Below, piece by piece: positions 11,119-18,553 of a stretch of DNA of 64,000 nucleotides (the first letter of the stretch is position 1; every line of letters starts with the position of its first letter). Position numbers and translations under genes: made by a program. The notes under the pieces were generated by a model that was not told the DNA's origin, did no database searches, and worked only from the letters and a program-made list of their open reading frames with translations. This DNA is from an uncultured Alphaproteobacteria bacterium (GTDB lineage Bacteria > Pseudomonadota > Alphaproteobacteria > UBA8366 > GCA-2717185), in NCBI GenBank assembly GCA_943788635.1, contig CALSRA010000003.1, positions 1 through 64,000 on the forward strand. Direction: 5' to 3'.

Positions 11119-12252
11119 GTGACGGGCACGCCCGATACGGGCTGGCGCGCCATCATTGGCTCATCGGCGATCATGTCGCTGGCGTTGCTGGGCGATGCGC
11201 TGCTCTATGCGGTGCTGCCGGTCTATGCCGAGGCGTTCGGGCTGACCCTGCCGTGGGTGGGTGTCATGCTGTCGGCCAACCGGTTCGTGCGTGTGTTCGC
11301 CTATGGCCTGCTGGCCCGGCTGACCCATGCCATCGGCGTGCGGCGGATGTGCATTATCGCGGCGGTCGGCGCGACGGTATCCACCGCGCTGTATGGCTTC
11401 GGGCAGGGGCCGGTGGTGATTCTGGCGGCGCGGGTGTTGTGGGGGCTGACCTATGCCATTCTTGTGCTGGCGACCCTGACATATGCGGTTCAGCATCGCG
11501 TCCAGGTCGGCACCCGTGTCGGCGTGGGCCATGCGATACAGCGGCTGGGCCCGATCCTGGCGCTGTTCGGGGGCGCCTGGCTGGTCGGCGTGGTCGGGCC
11601 GAATACGGCGTTCATGCTGCTCGCCATCCCCACGGCGCTGTCCATCCTGATCGCATTCAGCCTGCCCAAAATCGAGCATGTGGAAGCGCAACGCAGCAAG
11701 CCCGCCTCGCTCGCGCGGCCCAAGCCGATTGATGTCCTGTTCTTTCTGCAGGGCTATGGCGTCGACGGGGTTTTTGCCGTCTCCATCTCCCTGATCTTCG
11801 CGCGCGAGTCATCGCTGTCTGTCGCGGTGATGAGCGGCGGCGCCCTGCTGGCCATGCGGCATTTCGGTGAGGCGATTGCAGCCCCGCTCTTCGGGTGGAT
11901 TGCCGACCGCTTCGGGGCCCGCAGAATTTTCGTCCTCGCGGCCGCGCTGACCATGCTCGGGTTTGTCGGCGTCGCCCTTGGGTTCACCGTCTTCGGTGCA
12001 CTCGTGATGCTGCTGTTTCGCGGCGCGCTCGCCTCGCTGGGGCCGGCCGTCATCGCGCAATCGCTCGACGCCGACGAACACGCGGTGGGCCCGCTCGCCC
12101 GGATGCAGGCCTGGCGCGATCTCGGCGCCGCCTGTGGCCCGCTGGTAACCGGTTTCCTGCTGACATTCGTATCGGCGGAGCTGCAACACGCGGCTGTCGC
12201 CGTGGCCCTTGCCGCGGGGCTGCTCTACTGGATGTTGTCCTCTACCAAGTAA
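11119..12252 (+). CDS. MFS transporter
   Basis: A 377-residue protein with about twelve hydrophobic segments in two halves, for example SSAIMSLALLGDALLYAVLPVYAEAF at the N-terminus and AALTMLGFVGVALGFTVFGALVMLL in the second half. LARLTHAIGVRRM after the second helix and FGWIADRFGARRIF in the second half are the cytoplasmic loop motifs of the major facilitator superfamily. A GTG start at 11119 is used because no better ATG precedes the first helix; ATG at codon 19 would cut into it. Substrate unknown. The insertion sequence ends 82 bp upstream, so transcription may now depend on it. Convergent with asnB. Confidence 0.8.
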   Translation: MTGTPDTGWRAIIGSSAIMSLALLGDALLYAVLPVYAEAFGLTLPWVGVMLSANRFVRVFAYGLLARLTHAIGVRRMCIIAAVGATVSTALYGFGQGPVVILAARVLWGLTYAILVLATLTYAVQHRVQVGTRVGVGHAIQRLGPILALFGGAWLVGVVGPNTAFMLLAIPTALSILIAFSLPKIEHVEAQRSKPASLARPKPIDVLFFLQGYGVDGVFAVSISLIFARESSLSVAVMSGGALLAMRHFGEAIAAPLFGWIADRFGARRIFVLAAALTMLGFVGVALGFTVFGALVMLLFRGALASLGPAVIAQSLDADEHAVGPLARMQAWRDLGAACGPLVTGFLLTFVSAELQHAAVAVALAAGLLYWMLSSTK

Positions 12253-12398
12253 CGAAGGCGACGGAAGGTGGGCGTTTCGGGTATTTTTGTTGCCATAATG
12301 TTCTTTTTTTGGTATCGTGATCTTTTGATTTCGTCGCTTCAGCGCGGGCCAGTTTTCCCTGACGGCAGGTCGATTATCGCGCAAGCGCTGGGCAGCGG

Positions 12399-12512
12399 AT
12401 GTCAACAAATGCAAACCAATGCCAACAGGAATGGTGTTTCCGTCGGGCGGGCGGGATTGGCTGTGTGATGGGAAATGTCGATAAAAGGCAATCGATGCCA
12501 ATAAATGCCAAT
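12399..12512 (+). repeat. Two arrays of ATGNCAAY octamers on an exact 10-bp pitch (arrays A and B)
   Basis: Array A has octamers at 12399 (ATGTCAAC), 12409 (ATGCAAAC) and 12419 (ATGCCAAC). Array B has octamers at 12475 (ATGTCGAT), 12485 (AAGGCAAT), 12495 (ATGCCAAT) and 12505 (ATGCCAAT). Every step is 10 bp, one helical turn, with two variable bases between units. Both arrays are followed after roughly 7-10 bases by a GTTTCC/GTTTTCCG stretch. They sit between the convergent ends of the MFS gene and asnB. The same motif recurs, inverted, at 42894-43153. Function unknown. Confidence 0.75.
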
Positions 12513-12530
12513 CTATTCGACGGTTTTCCG

Positions 12531-14291
12531 TCAGCGGGCGGCGAGGCAGTTAAAGACATCGCCTTCCGGGAGGCGGCCTTCGATGTGGCGGCGGTGCCAC
12601 AACGCATAGAAAAGTAAGACCCAGGCGGCCATTTTTGCGTGTTTGCGGTGCGATGTGAACAGGCCCGGCACCTGTTTGGCGTGGCAGAATTCGGCAATGG
12701 CGGGGCTGGCGGCCACCAGCGGTCCCAGGGTGTCGCCGCGTTCGAGGATCCATTCGCCGACCGGCACGGTGAAGCCGCGCTTGCGTTCAAAGGCGTTGGC
12801 CGCCGGCAGGACCCGGTCGAGCCAGCGCCGCAAGATCCATTTGCCGCGGCGTTTGTGAATTTTCAGCGCGTCGGGCATGCAGAAGACGGCTTCCGCGACC
12901 TTTACATCGAGGAACGGGGTGCGTCCCTCCAGGCCATGCGCCATGAGGCAGCGGTCCAGCTTGGTCAGCAGGTCGTTGGGCAGCCAGTCGGTCATGTCGA
13001 TGGCCTGCATGACCTGCAGGCGCGATCGCTCCGCATCGCTGGCGGTGGCCTCGGCGGCGGAGACATTGTCGCGCCAGCCGATATCCTTGTCGCGCAGGAT
13101 GCCGAGCCCGTCGAAAATGCCGCGGGACCGGATCGTCCGGCCGCCCTGCCACCACGGGCGCAGGGCGCTGCGGTAGCGTCCGTAGCCGCCGAATATTTCG
13201 TCACCGCCTTCGCCGGACAGCACGACCTTCAGGTCCTTGGCGGCTTCCTGTGCCAGTTTCCAGGTCGGCAGAACGGCATAATCCGCCGCCGGGTCGTCCA
13301 TGCCGGCGGCGATGTCGGGGAGCATCGACCAGAAATCGTCGCTGGAAAATTCGACCTCATGGAAATCGGCGCCGACGGTCTTTGCCAGCATCCGGGCATG
13401 CGCGCGTTCATCGGCTACGCCCGTTCCGGAAAACCCGGCGGTCATCGCGGTGACGGGGCGCTCGTTCAGGCGGGTCATCAATGCCAGAAGGACGGAGGAA
13501 TCGATCCCGCCGGAAAGGAACAGGCCGTAGGGCACATCCGAACGCTGATGGTAGGTGACGCTCTCTTCCAGGACATCGTCCAGAATGCGCAGGCCTTCAT
13601 CGATATTTGTGCTGCGCGGTCCGCCGGCGGGTAGGGCGGCGCGGCGCTTTCGCTCGACGATTCGGCCGTCGCGAACAATCAGGGTTTCGCCGGGGAGAAC
13701 ACGCCGGATGCCGTCATAGATCGTGTCGCGCCCGCAGGTGAACTGCAACTGCATCAGTTCGGTCCGGCGTTCGGTCGTCACGACCGGTTCGGCAAGGCCT
13801 GCCGCGATCAGCGCCTGGGGTTCCGAGGCGAAGGCGAACATTTCAGGCGTTTCGATGTAATACAGCGGCTTGATGCCGAACGGGTCGCGGGCGAGAATGA
13901 GGCAGCCTTCACCCGGGTCGTGGATCGCGATGGCGTACATGCCGCGCAGGGAATCGGTGAAATCGATACCGTCGCGGGCATACAGGTGCAGCGGCGGTTC
14001 GCAGTCCGAATTGGTGCTGAAGTCGATGCCGTCCAACCCGTCGCGCAATTCGAGGTAATTGTAGATCTCGGCGTTGGCGATCAACGCGGCGCCGCCGGGT
14101 TCGTAGATGGGCTGGTCGCCTGTTTTCAGGTCGATGATGGCAAGGCGGACCTGCACCATGGCGACGGCGCCAGCGAGATACTTGCCTTCACCGTCGGGGC
14201 CGCGATGGGCGAGCGCCCGGGCGAACCGGTCAAGGCTGGATGCATCCGGCGCCTTGCCGTCGCGCATCATGATCCCGGCAATTCCGCACAT
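12531..14291 (-). CDS. asnB: Asparagine synthase (glutamine-hydrolysing)
   Basis: A 586-residue two-domain amidotransferase. Residues 1-200 are a class II glutaminase domain with the nucleophile Cys2 right after the start (MCGIAGI), plus HRGPDGEG and the ARDPFGIKPLYY segment. Residues from about 235 form the synthetase domain with the PP-loop SGGIDSS for ATP pyrophosphate binding. It makes asparagine or, as often in polysaccharide clusters, amidates a sugar acid or other carboxylate. It is the last gene of a three-gene minus-strand run: its ATG overlaps the stop of the GT4 gene, and a GT9 gene lies before that. This context favours an envelope-glycan role over primary asparagine synthesis. 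Confidence 0.88.
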   Translation of the reverse strand: MCGIAGIMMRDGKAPDASSLDRFARALAHRGPDGEGKYLAGAVAMVQVRLAIIDLKTGDQPIYEPGGAALIANAEIYNYLELRDGLDGIDFSTNSDCEPPLHLYARDGIDFTDSLRGMYAIAIHDPGEGCLILARDPFGIKPLYYIETPEMFAFASEPQALIAAGLAEPVVTTERRTELMQLQFTCGRDTIYDGIRRVLPGETLIVRDGRIVERKRRAALPAGGPRSTNIDEGLRILDDVLEESVTYHQRSDVPYGLFLSGGIDSSVLLALMTRLNERPVTAMTAGFSGTGVADERAHARMLAKTVGADFHEVEFSSDDFWSMLPDIAAGMDDPAADYAVLPTWKLAQEAAKDLKVVLSGEGGDEIFGGYGRYRSALRPWWQGGRTIRSRGIFDGLGILRDKDIGWRDNVSAAEATASDAERSRLQVMQAIDMTDWLPNDLLTKLDRCLMAHGLEGRTPFLDVKVAEAVFCMPDALKIHKRRGKWILRRWLDRVLPAANAFERKRGFTVPVGEWILERGDTLGPLVAASPAIAEFCHAKQVPGLFTSHRKHAKMAAWVLLFYALWHRRHIEGRLPEGDVFNCLAAR

Positions 14292-15304
14292 CAGCCTGTC
14301 ACGCCTTCGAAAAATTCAAGATACCGGGCAACAACCTTTGCCTTGGTGAATTCTTGCTCATAGGCGACACGGCCAGCGCTGACAAGGGCTGCCGCCAGAT
14401 CCGGTGTTTCGATCACGCGCTGAACGGCGGCGGCAAGTGCATCGGCATTGTCGACAGGCACCAGCAGGCCGTTGACACCATCCTCGACCAGGGCGGCGGG
14501 GCCATGGGAATCCGCGGCGACCAGGGGGCGGTCCTGGGCCCAGGCTTCGATCACGACATTGCCCAATGGTTCATGCCGTGATGAGCAGACATACAGGTCG
14601 CACGCCGCGAACAGGGCCGGCCCGTCGTTGCGCCAGCCCAGAAACCGGACCCGGTCGGCGACGCCTAGCTGTTCCGCCTGTTTGGTCAGTTCCGACAGTT
14701 TCGGGCCGTCGCCGGCGAGCCACAGATAGGCTTTCGGTATTTTGGCCAACGCCTGAAGGAGGACATCGAATCCCTTGTTTTCATGCAGCCGGCCGAGTGC
14801 GAGGAGCAGGGGCGCGTCTTCCGGCGTATCGAAGGTTGCGCGGGCAACCGGAGGGACGCGGCTGGAATCGACGAAATTGGGCAGATACCAGGTGCGGGCC
14901 TGTGGCCAGCCTTCGTCGATCAGATAGTCACAGATGTGCTGCGTGTTCCCGATCAGGTAATCGCATCGCCCGTAATTCGACAGCTTGTAATACCCGCCAA
15001 GCCGCGCGGCGAATACATGCCGGCCGATGGGGCAGAATTGCGTGGCACGGTTCATCCAGCTTAATACGATATCGGGCTCGAACTGCTTTATCGCCCGGCC
15101 CAGCCGGTGGCCGGTGACAATGTCCAATGCGCCGCCAAACGAAAATTCCAGGGGCGGCCGTTTTGCCGGTTGCAGTTGGGCCAGCCGTTCCGCATTGCGG
15201 CGGATAACGATCTGCTGGTCGATTTCCGTTTCGTCCAGCGCCATGACCAGCCGCGTGAAGAATGCTTCCGCGCCGCCATGGGCTGCGCCCGCCATGACCT
15301 GCAT
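14291..15304 (-). CDS. Glycosyltransferase family 4 protein
   Basis: About 337 residues of a GT-B fold enzyme. The N-terminal MQVMAGAAHGGAEAFFTRLV is the typical Gly-rich acceptor-side loop. The C-terminal half has LALGRLHENKGFDVLLQAL and the SSRHEPLGNVVIEAWAQ motif (E-x7-E type) that holds the nucleotide-sugar ribose and sugar. ATG 15304 is preferred over 15361 since the longer form would overlap the GT9 gene and adds a non-conserved tail. It would transfer a hexose to a lipopolysaccharide or capsule intermediate on the cytoplasmic face. It lies 8 bp after the GT9 gene and overlaps asnB, so the three are probably one operon. Confidence 0.85.
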   Translation of the reverse strand: MQVMAGAAHGGAEAFFTRLVMALDETEIDQQIVIRRNAERLAQLQPAKRPPLEFSFGGALDIVTGHRLGRAIKQFEPDIVLSWMNRATQFCPIGRHVFAARLGGYYKLSNYGRCDYLIGNTQHICDYLIDEGWPQARTWYLPNFVDSSRVPPVARATFDTPEDAPLLLALGRLHENKGFDVLLQALAKIPKAYLWLAGDGPKLSELTKQAEQLGVADRVRFLGWRNDGPALFAACDLYVCSSRHEPLGNVVIEAWAQDRPLVAADSHGPAALVEDGVNGLLVPVDNADALAAAVQRVIETPDLAAALVSAGRVAYEQEFTKAKVVARYLEFFEGVTG

Positions 15305-15312
15305 GACCCTTG

Positions 15313-16296
15313 TCAAATGCTCTCTCCATCGGGTGTCGTGCGGATATTGATTTCCGCCCATAATTTACGGGATGCCGCTTCAGCCATGTCCACCGTCAGA
15401 CTGTCCATCAGGGTGCCGGTCGTGCGGTGATTGTAACCGGGTGCACCGACAATTTCGTCGTAACTTTTTTGGGTCCGGACCCATGCCGTTCCGGGACCCC
15501 AGGGCGCGTAATGGGTGGTGTGGCTGGGACCGAACAGACCAAGCGTGGGCGTTCCGCTGGCTGCCGCCATATGCATCAGCCCCGAATCATTGCCGATGAA
15601 CAGGGCGCACCGGCGCAGGCATGCGGCCGCGGCTGGTAATTCAGTCTGACCGACCAGGTCGATGCGCCTGTCCGCTGCGATGGAATCCAGCAGGGGCTGA
15701 ACCTGCTCGCGTTCCTGCGGCGCACCAAACACCGCGATGCGCGCATCGGGCAGGATGCCGTCAGAAGCGGTCAGCCGCTGGACCAGCGTTGCAAAATATT
15801 CCGCGCGCCATTGCTTGCCGGGCCAGTTGGCGGCGGCGCCGATCGCGAGAACCGGCGTGCCGGGCGGGATAAGCCGTTCGGCGAAGGCATCATCGGCCGG
15901 CGCGGTCCAGCAGGCCGGCGATGGCGGATCCTTTTCGAGGCCCAGCGTTGCGGCCAGAAATTCGACGCGATGCATTGATGCCCCCGGCGGCGGCATGATG
16001 TGGCGCTTGCCGGCCAACAGCAGCCAGGAAAGGGCCGACCGCCGCAGGTCGATGACAATATCCCAGCGGGTGCCGATACATTGCCGCCATAGCCCCGCCC
16101 AATGCGCTGACATGCGTTTCTTCCGCAAAACAATGACGGAGTCGACCTGGGGTATGGGGGCGAACAGGGGGGCCGCTGCCGGACCGGCCGCGACGGTAAT
16201 CCGGGCATCGGGGTGCTGCTCGATAAGATAAGACAGCAACCCGGTCGAAAGGATGGCGTCGCCGATACGGGTGGCTGTAATAAAAAGAATACGCAT
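15313..16296 (-). CDS. Glycosyltransferase family 9 (heptosyltransferase-like)
   Basis: A 327-residue GT9 protein starting MRILFITATRIGDAILSTGLL, where R-x-G-D is the signature near the acceptor site of ADP-heptose:LPS heptosyltransferases. The C-terminal half has LAIGAAANWPGKQW and the donor-binding stretch FIGNDSGLMHMAAASGTPTLGLFGPS, the family's most conserved segment (G-N-D-S-G-x-x-H-x-A). It probably adds a heptose or related sugar to the lipopolysaccharide core. It is the first gene of the GT9-GT4-asnB run and is divergent from ygfZ, with 126 bp between them that must hold both promoters. The exact sugar cannot be told. Confidence 0.85.
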   Translation of the reverse strand: MRILFITATRIGDAILSTGLLSYLIEQHPDARITVAAGPAAAPLFAPIPQVDSVIVLRKKRMSAHWAGLWRQCIGTRWDIVIDLRRSALSWLLLAGKRHIMPPPGASMHRVEFLAATLGLEKDPPSPACWTAPADDAFAERLIPPGTPVLAIGAAANWPGKQWRAEYFATLVQRLTASDGILPDARIAVFGAPQEREQVQPLLDSIAADRRIDLVGQTELPAAAACLRRCALFIGNDSGLMHMAAASGTPTLGLFGPSHTTHYAPWGPGTAWVRTQKSYDEIVGAPGYNHRTTGTLMDSLTVDMAEAASRKLWAEINIRTTPDGESI

Positions 16297-16422
16297 TGGG
16301 ATTCAGAATACAGAATGGCTGCGCGTCTGGTTACAGGAATCGGTATGATTTTTGTCGAGGTACCTTGCCTGGAACGGTTTTCGCGACCAGTTGTATGCCT
16401 TAAGCCGAAGGAAAATTAAGCA

Positions 16423-17316
16423 ATGTCAAGACATTATAGCCTGCTCCCGGACCGGGGGGTACTCACTGTCGGGGGGCCGGATCGCGTCGAATTTCTCCAG
16501 GGACTGATATCCAATGATGTCACGCGGGTCGCCGATGACCGGTCGATCTGGGCGGCCTATCTGACGCCACAGGGCAAGTATCTGCATGATTTTTTCGTCA
16601 TGGAACTGGACGGTGTCTTTGGACTCGATTGCGAAGCGGTGCGATTGACCGACCTTGGCCAGCGGCTGAACCGGCATAAGCTGCGCGCCAAAATAGAGCT
16701 GGGAATCGGTGATTCCTTTGCCGTGCTGGCGCTGTTCGGTGCGGATGCTCTTGCGGCGCTGGAATTGCCGGAAGAAGCCGGTGCGGCGCGGCGGCTCGGT
16801 GGGGGCGTGGTCTTTGTCGACCCGCGGCTGCCCCAGGCCGGGGCGCGTGCGGTTCTGCCAAAAGACGAGGCCGCGTCAATCGTCGAGGCACTGGGATTCC
16901 TGTCGGCTGATGCTGCGCAGTATGACGATCTTCGACTGGAACTTGGATTAAGCGATGGCAGCCGGGACATGATCGTCGAAAAGTCAGTTCTGCTGGAATG
17001 TAATTTTGACGAACTGCACGGCGTCGATTGGGACAAGGGCTGCTACATGGGGCAGGAATTGACGGCCCGAACGAAATATCGCGGTCTGCTCAAAAAGCGG
17101 TTGGTGCCGGTCATGCTGGAAGGTCCTGTGCCGGAAACCGGCGCCGCCATTTTTTCAGATAAAAAGGAAGTCGGTGAAATTCGATCCGTGCGCGGTAATC
17201 GCGGGCTGGCGATCCTGCGGCTGGAGGTGCTGTCCAGTGCGGAAACCGGCGGCGCTGGTTTGAAGGCGGGGGAGACAAAGGTGTTTCCGCAAAAAACCGA
17301 CTGGGTAAATTTCTAA
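16423..17316 (+). CDS. ygfZ: Folate-binding tRNA-modifying protein YgfZ
   Basis: A 297-residue member of the GcvT-like aminomethyltransferase superfamily. The diagnostic K-G-C-Y-x-G-Q-E motif is present as DKGCYMGQELTARTKYRG at about residue 204. The N-terminal DRGVLTVGGPDRVEFLQGLISNDV is also typical. YgfZ/IBA57 proteins bind tetrahydrofolate and support the assembly or repair of Fe-S enzymes, including the tRNA methylthiolase MiaB, in the cytoplasm. The length is normal. It is divergent from the glycosyltransferase operon. The second insertion sequence lies 213 bp downstream and does not touch it. Confidence 0.88.
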   Translation: MSRHYSLLPDRGVLTVGGPDRVEFLQGLISNDVTRVADDRSIWAAYLTPQGKYLHDFFVMELDGVFGLDCEAVRLTDLGQRLNRHKLRAKIELGIGDSFAVLALFGADALAALELPEEAGAARRLGGGVVFVDPRLPQAGARAVLPKDEAASIVEALGFLSADAAQYDDLRLELGLSDGSRDMIVEKSVLLECNFDELHGVDWDKGCYMGQELTARTKYRGLLKKRLVPVMLEGPVPETGAAIFSDKKEVGEIRSVRGNRGLAILRLEVLSSAETGGAGLKAGETKVFPQKTDWVNF

Positions 17317-17529
17317 AATGGCAATATTTGTTCTATGGTTGTATTCATAAGGAAATTGCGCTTCGCTCGGGAAGTGGTTGAAATGGGCAAAATACAGGCA
17401 ATCCCGAGGCTGCTTTTTTTAACGTATTGGAAACTTCTGCGGGTTTGGTAAACATTCGTTAATTTTTTTTTAAAACAATGGTGTCCTTATACTGTGAGGC
17501 GCGGTGTGTCGGTTGCTGTAAATGTCTGA

Positions 17530-18461
17530 GTGTCCGGCCCGAAATGAGTTGAGTGATTTCAGTAAGTTGTGATTCTCTCGTTTGTGTTGAAGCAAATGAG
17601 GAGACACAACATGTGGACTGAGATCACCCGCCCGCAGTTTGATCGTTCGAGCCTTCGTTACGCAAGCGACTTGACGGATAAGGAGTGGCGTTTGATTTCG
17701 CCATTATTGTCCCCGCCGCGTCGATTAGGCCGCCCGCGAACCACGGATTTTCGAGAAGTGGTGAATGGGATTTTTTATGTGGCGCGCACCGGTTGCCAAT
17801 GGCGCATGGTGCCCCGGGAATTTCCGCCACGCAGTACGATCCAGCGATATTTTTACGCTTGGCGCTCGGATGGAACCTTGCACGTCATCAATCGCCAACT
17901 GGTGATGTCGATGCGGGAAACCTCTGGGCGCACGACCAGCCCGACCGCCGGGGTGATCGACAGCCAGACGGTGAAAACCACGGAAAGCGGCGGTGTTCGG
18001 GGCTATGACGCGGGAAAGAAGGTCAAAGGGCGCAAGCGTCATATCGTGACCGACACAGGCGGCTTTCTGGTCGCCGTCATGGTTCACGCCGCCGATATCC
18101 AGGATCGCGACGGCGCGCCCGCGCTGTTGGCGTCGATACGCCACGCCTTTCCCCGGTTGCGCCATGTTTTCGCCGATGGTGGTTACGCGGGACCGAAGTT
18201 GCGCGACGCGCTGGCCAAACTTGGGAAGTGGACCGTGCAGATCGTCAAGCGCTCCGACGCCGCCAAGGGGTTCGTATTGTTGCCCCGCCGCTGGGTGGTT
18301 GAGCGCACCTTCGCTTGGCTCGGTCGTAACCGCCGTCTCGCCAAAGATTTCGAGGAAACCATCGAAAGCGCGGAGGCATGGCTCCTGATCGCCAGCATTC
18401 AACTGCTCGCCCGACGATTGGCAAGAGCATGAAAACATGGATATCATTTCGAGTCAGACTC
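17530..18461 (+). mobile_element. IS5-family insertion sequence, copy 2 (932 bp)
   Basis: Base-for-base the same as 10105-11036 as far as I compared it, offset 7425 bp, in the same orientation. The flanking 3-bp direct repeat is TGA (17527-17529 and 18462-18464), different from the TTA around copy 1. Each copy therefore has its own target duplication and inserted on its own. It sits in the AT-rich gap after ygfZ and 92 bp before the nucleotide cyclase gene. Confidence 0.92.
17611..18432 (+). CDS. IS5-family DDE transposase, copy 2
   Basis: This 273-residue protein is identical to the copy 1 transposase, with ATG 17611 preceded by AGGAGA. The N-terminal DUF4096-like domain and the catalytic Asp (GVIDSQ), Asp (FADGGYAG) and Glu (WVVERTFAW) are intact. 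Exact identity between the two copies implies recent transposition or ongoing gene conversion. The element's right end lies only 29 bp after the stop. Confidence 0.92.
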   Translation: MWTEITRPQFDRSSLRYASDLTDKEWRLISPLLSPPRRLGRPRTTDFREVVNGIFYVARTGCQWRMVPREFPPRSTIQRYFYAWRSDGTLHVINRQLVMSMRETSGRTTSPTAGVIDSQTVKTTESGGVRGYDAGKKVKGRKRHIVTDTGGFLVAVMVHAADIQDRDGAPALLASIRHAFPRLRHVFADGGYAGPKLRDALAKLGKWTVQIVKRSDAAKGFVLLPRRWVVERTFAWLGRNRRLAKDFEETIESAEAWLLIASIQLLARRLARA

Positions 18462-18553
18462 TGACGTTATGACGGCATTCAGGGGGCAGGGATCGATTGC
18501 CAGGATTGATATCTCGTCTGTCTGGTAATTCGAATCAGGGGAATTTTTGAGTC

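Noticed and set aside
12399..12512. CRISPR array
   Set aside because: The units are 8 bp with 2-bp gaps. There are no 25-35-bp repeats with unique spacers, and no cas genes are in the window.
10102..18464. Composite transposon bounded by the two IS copies
   Set aside because: The two copies have different target duplications (TTA and TGA), each matching on its own two sides, so they inserted independently.
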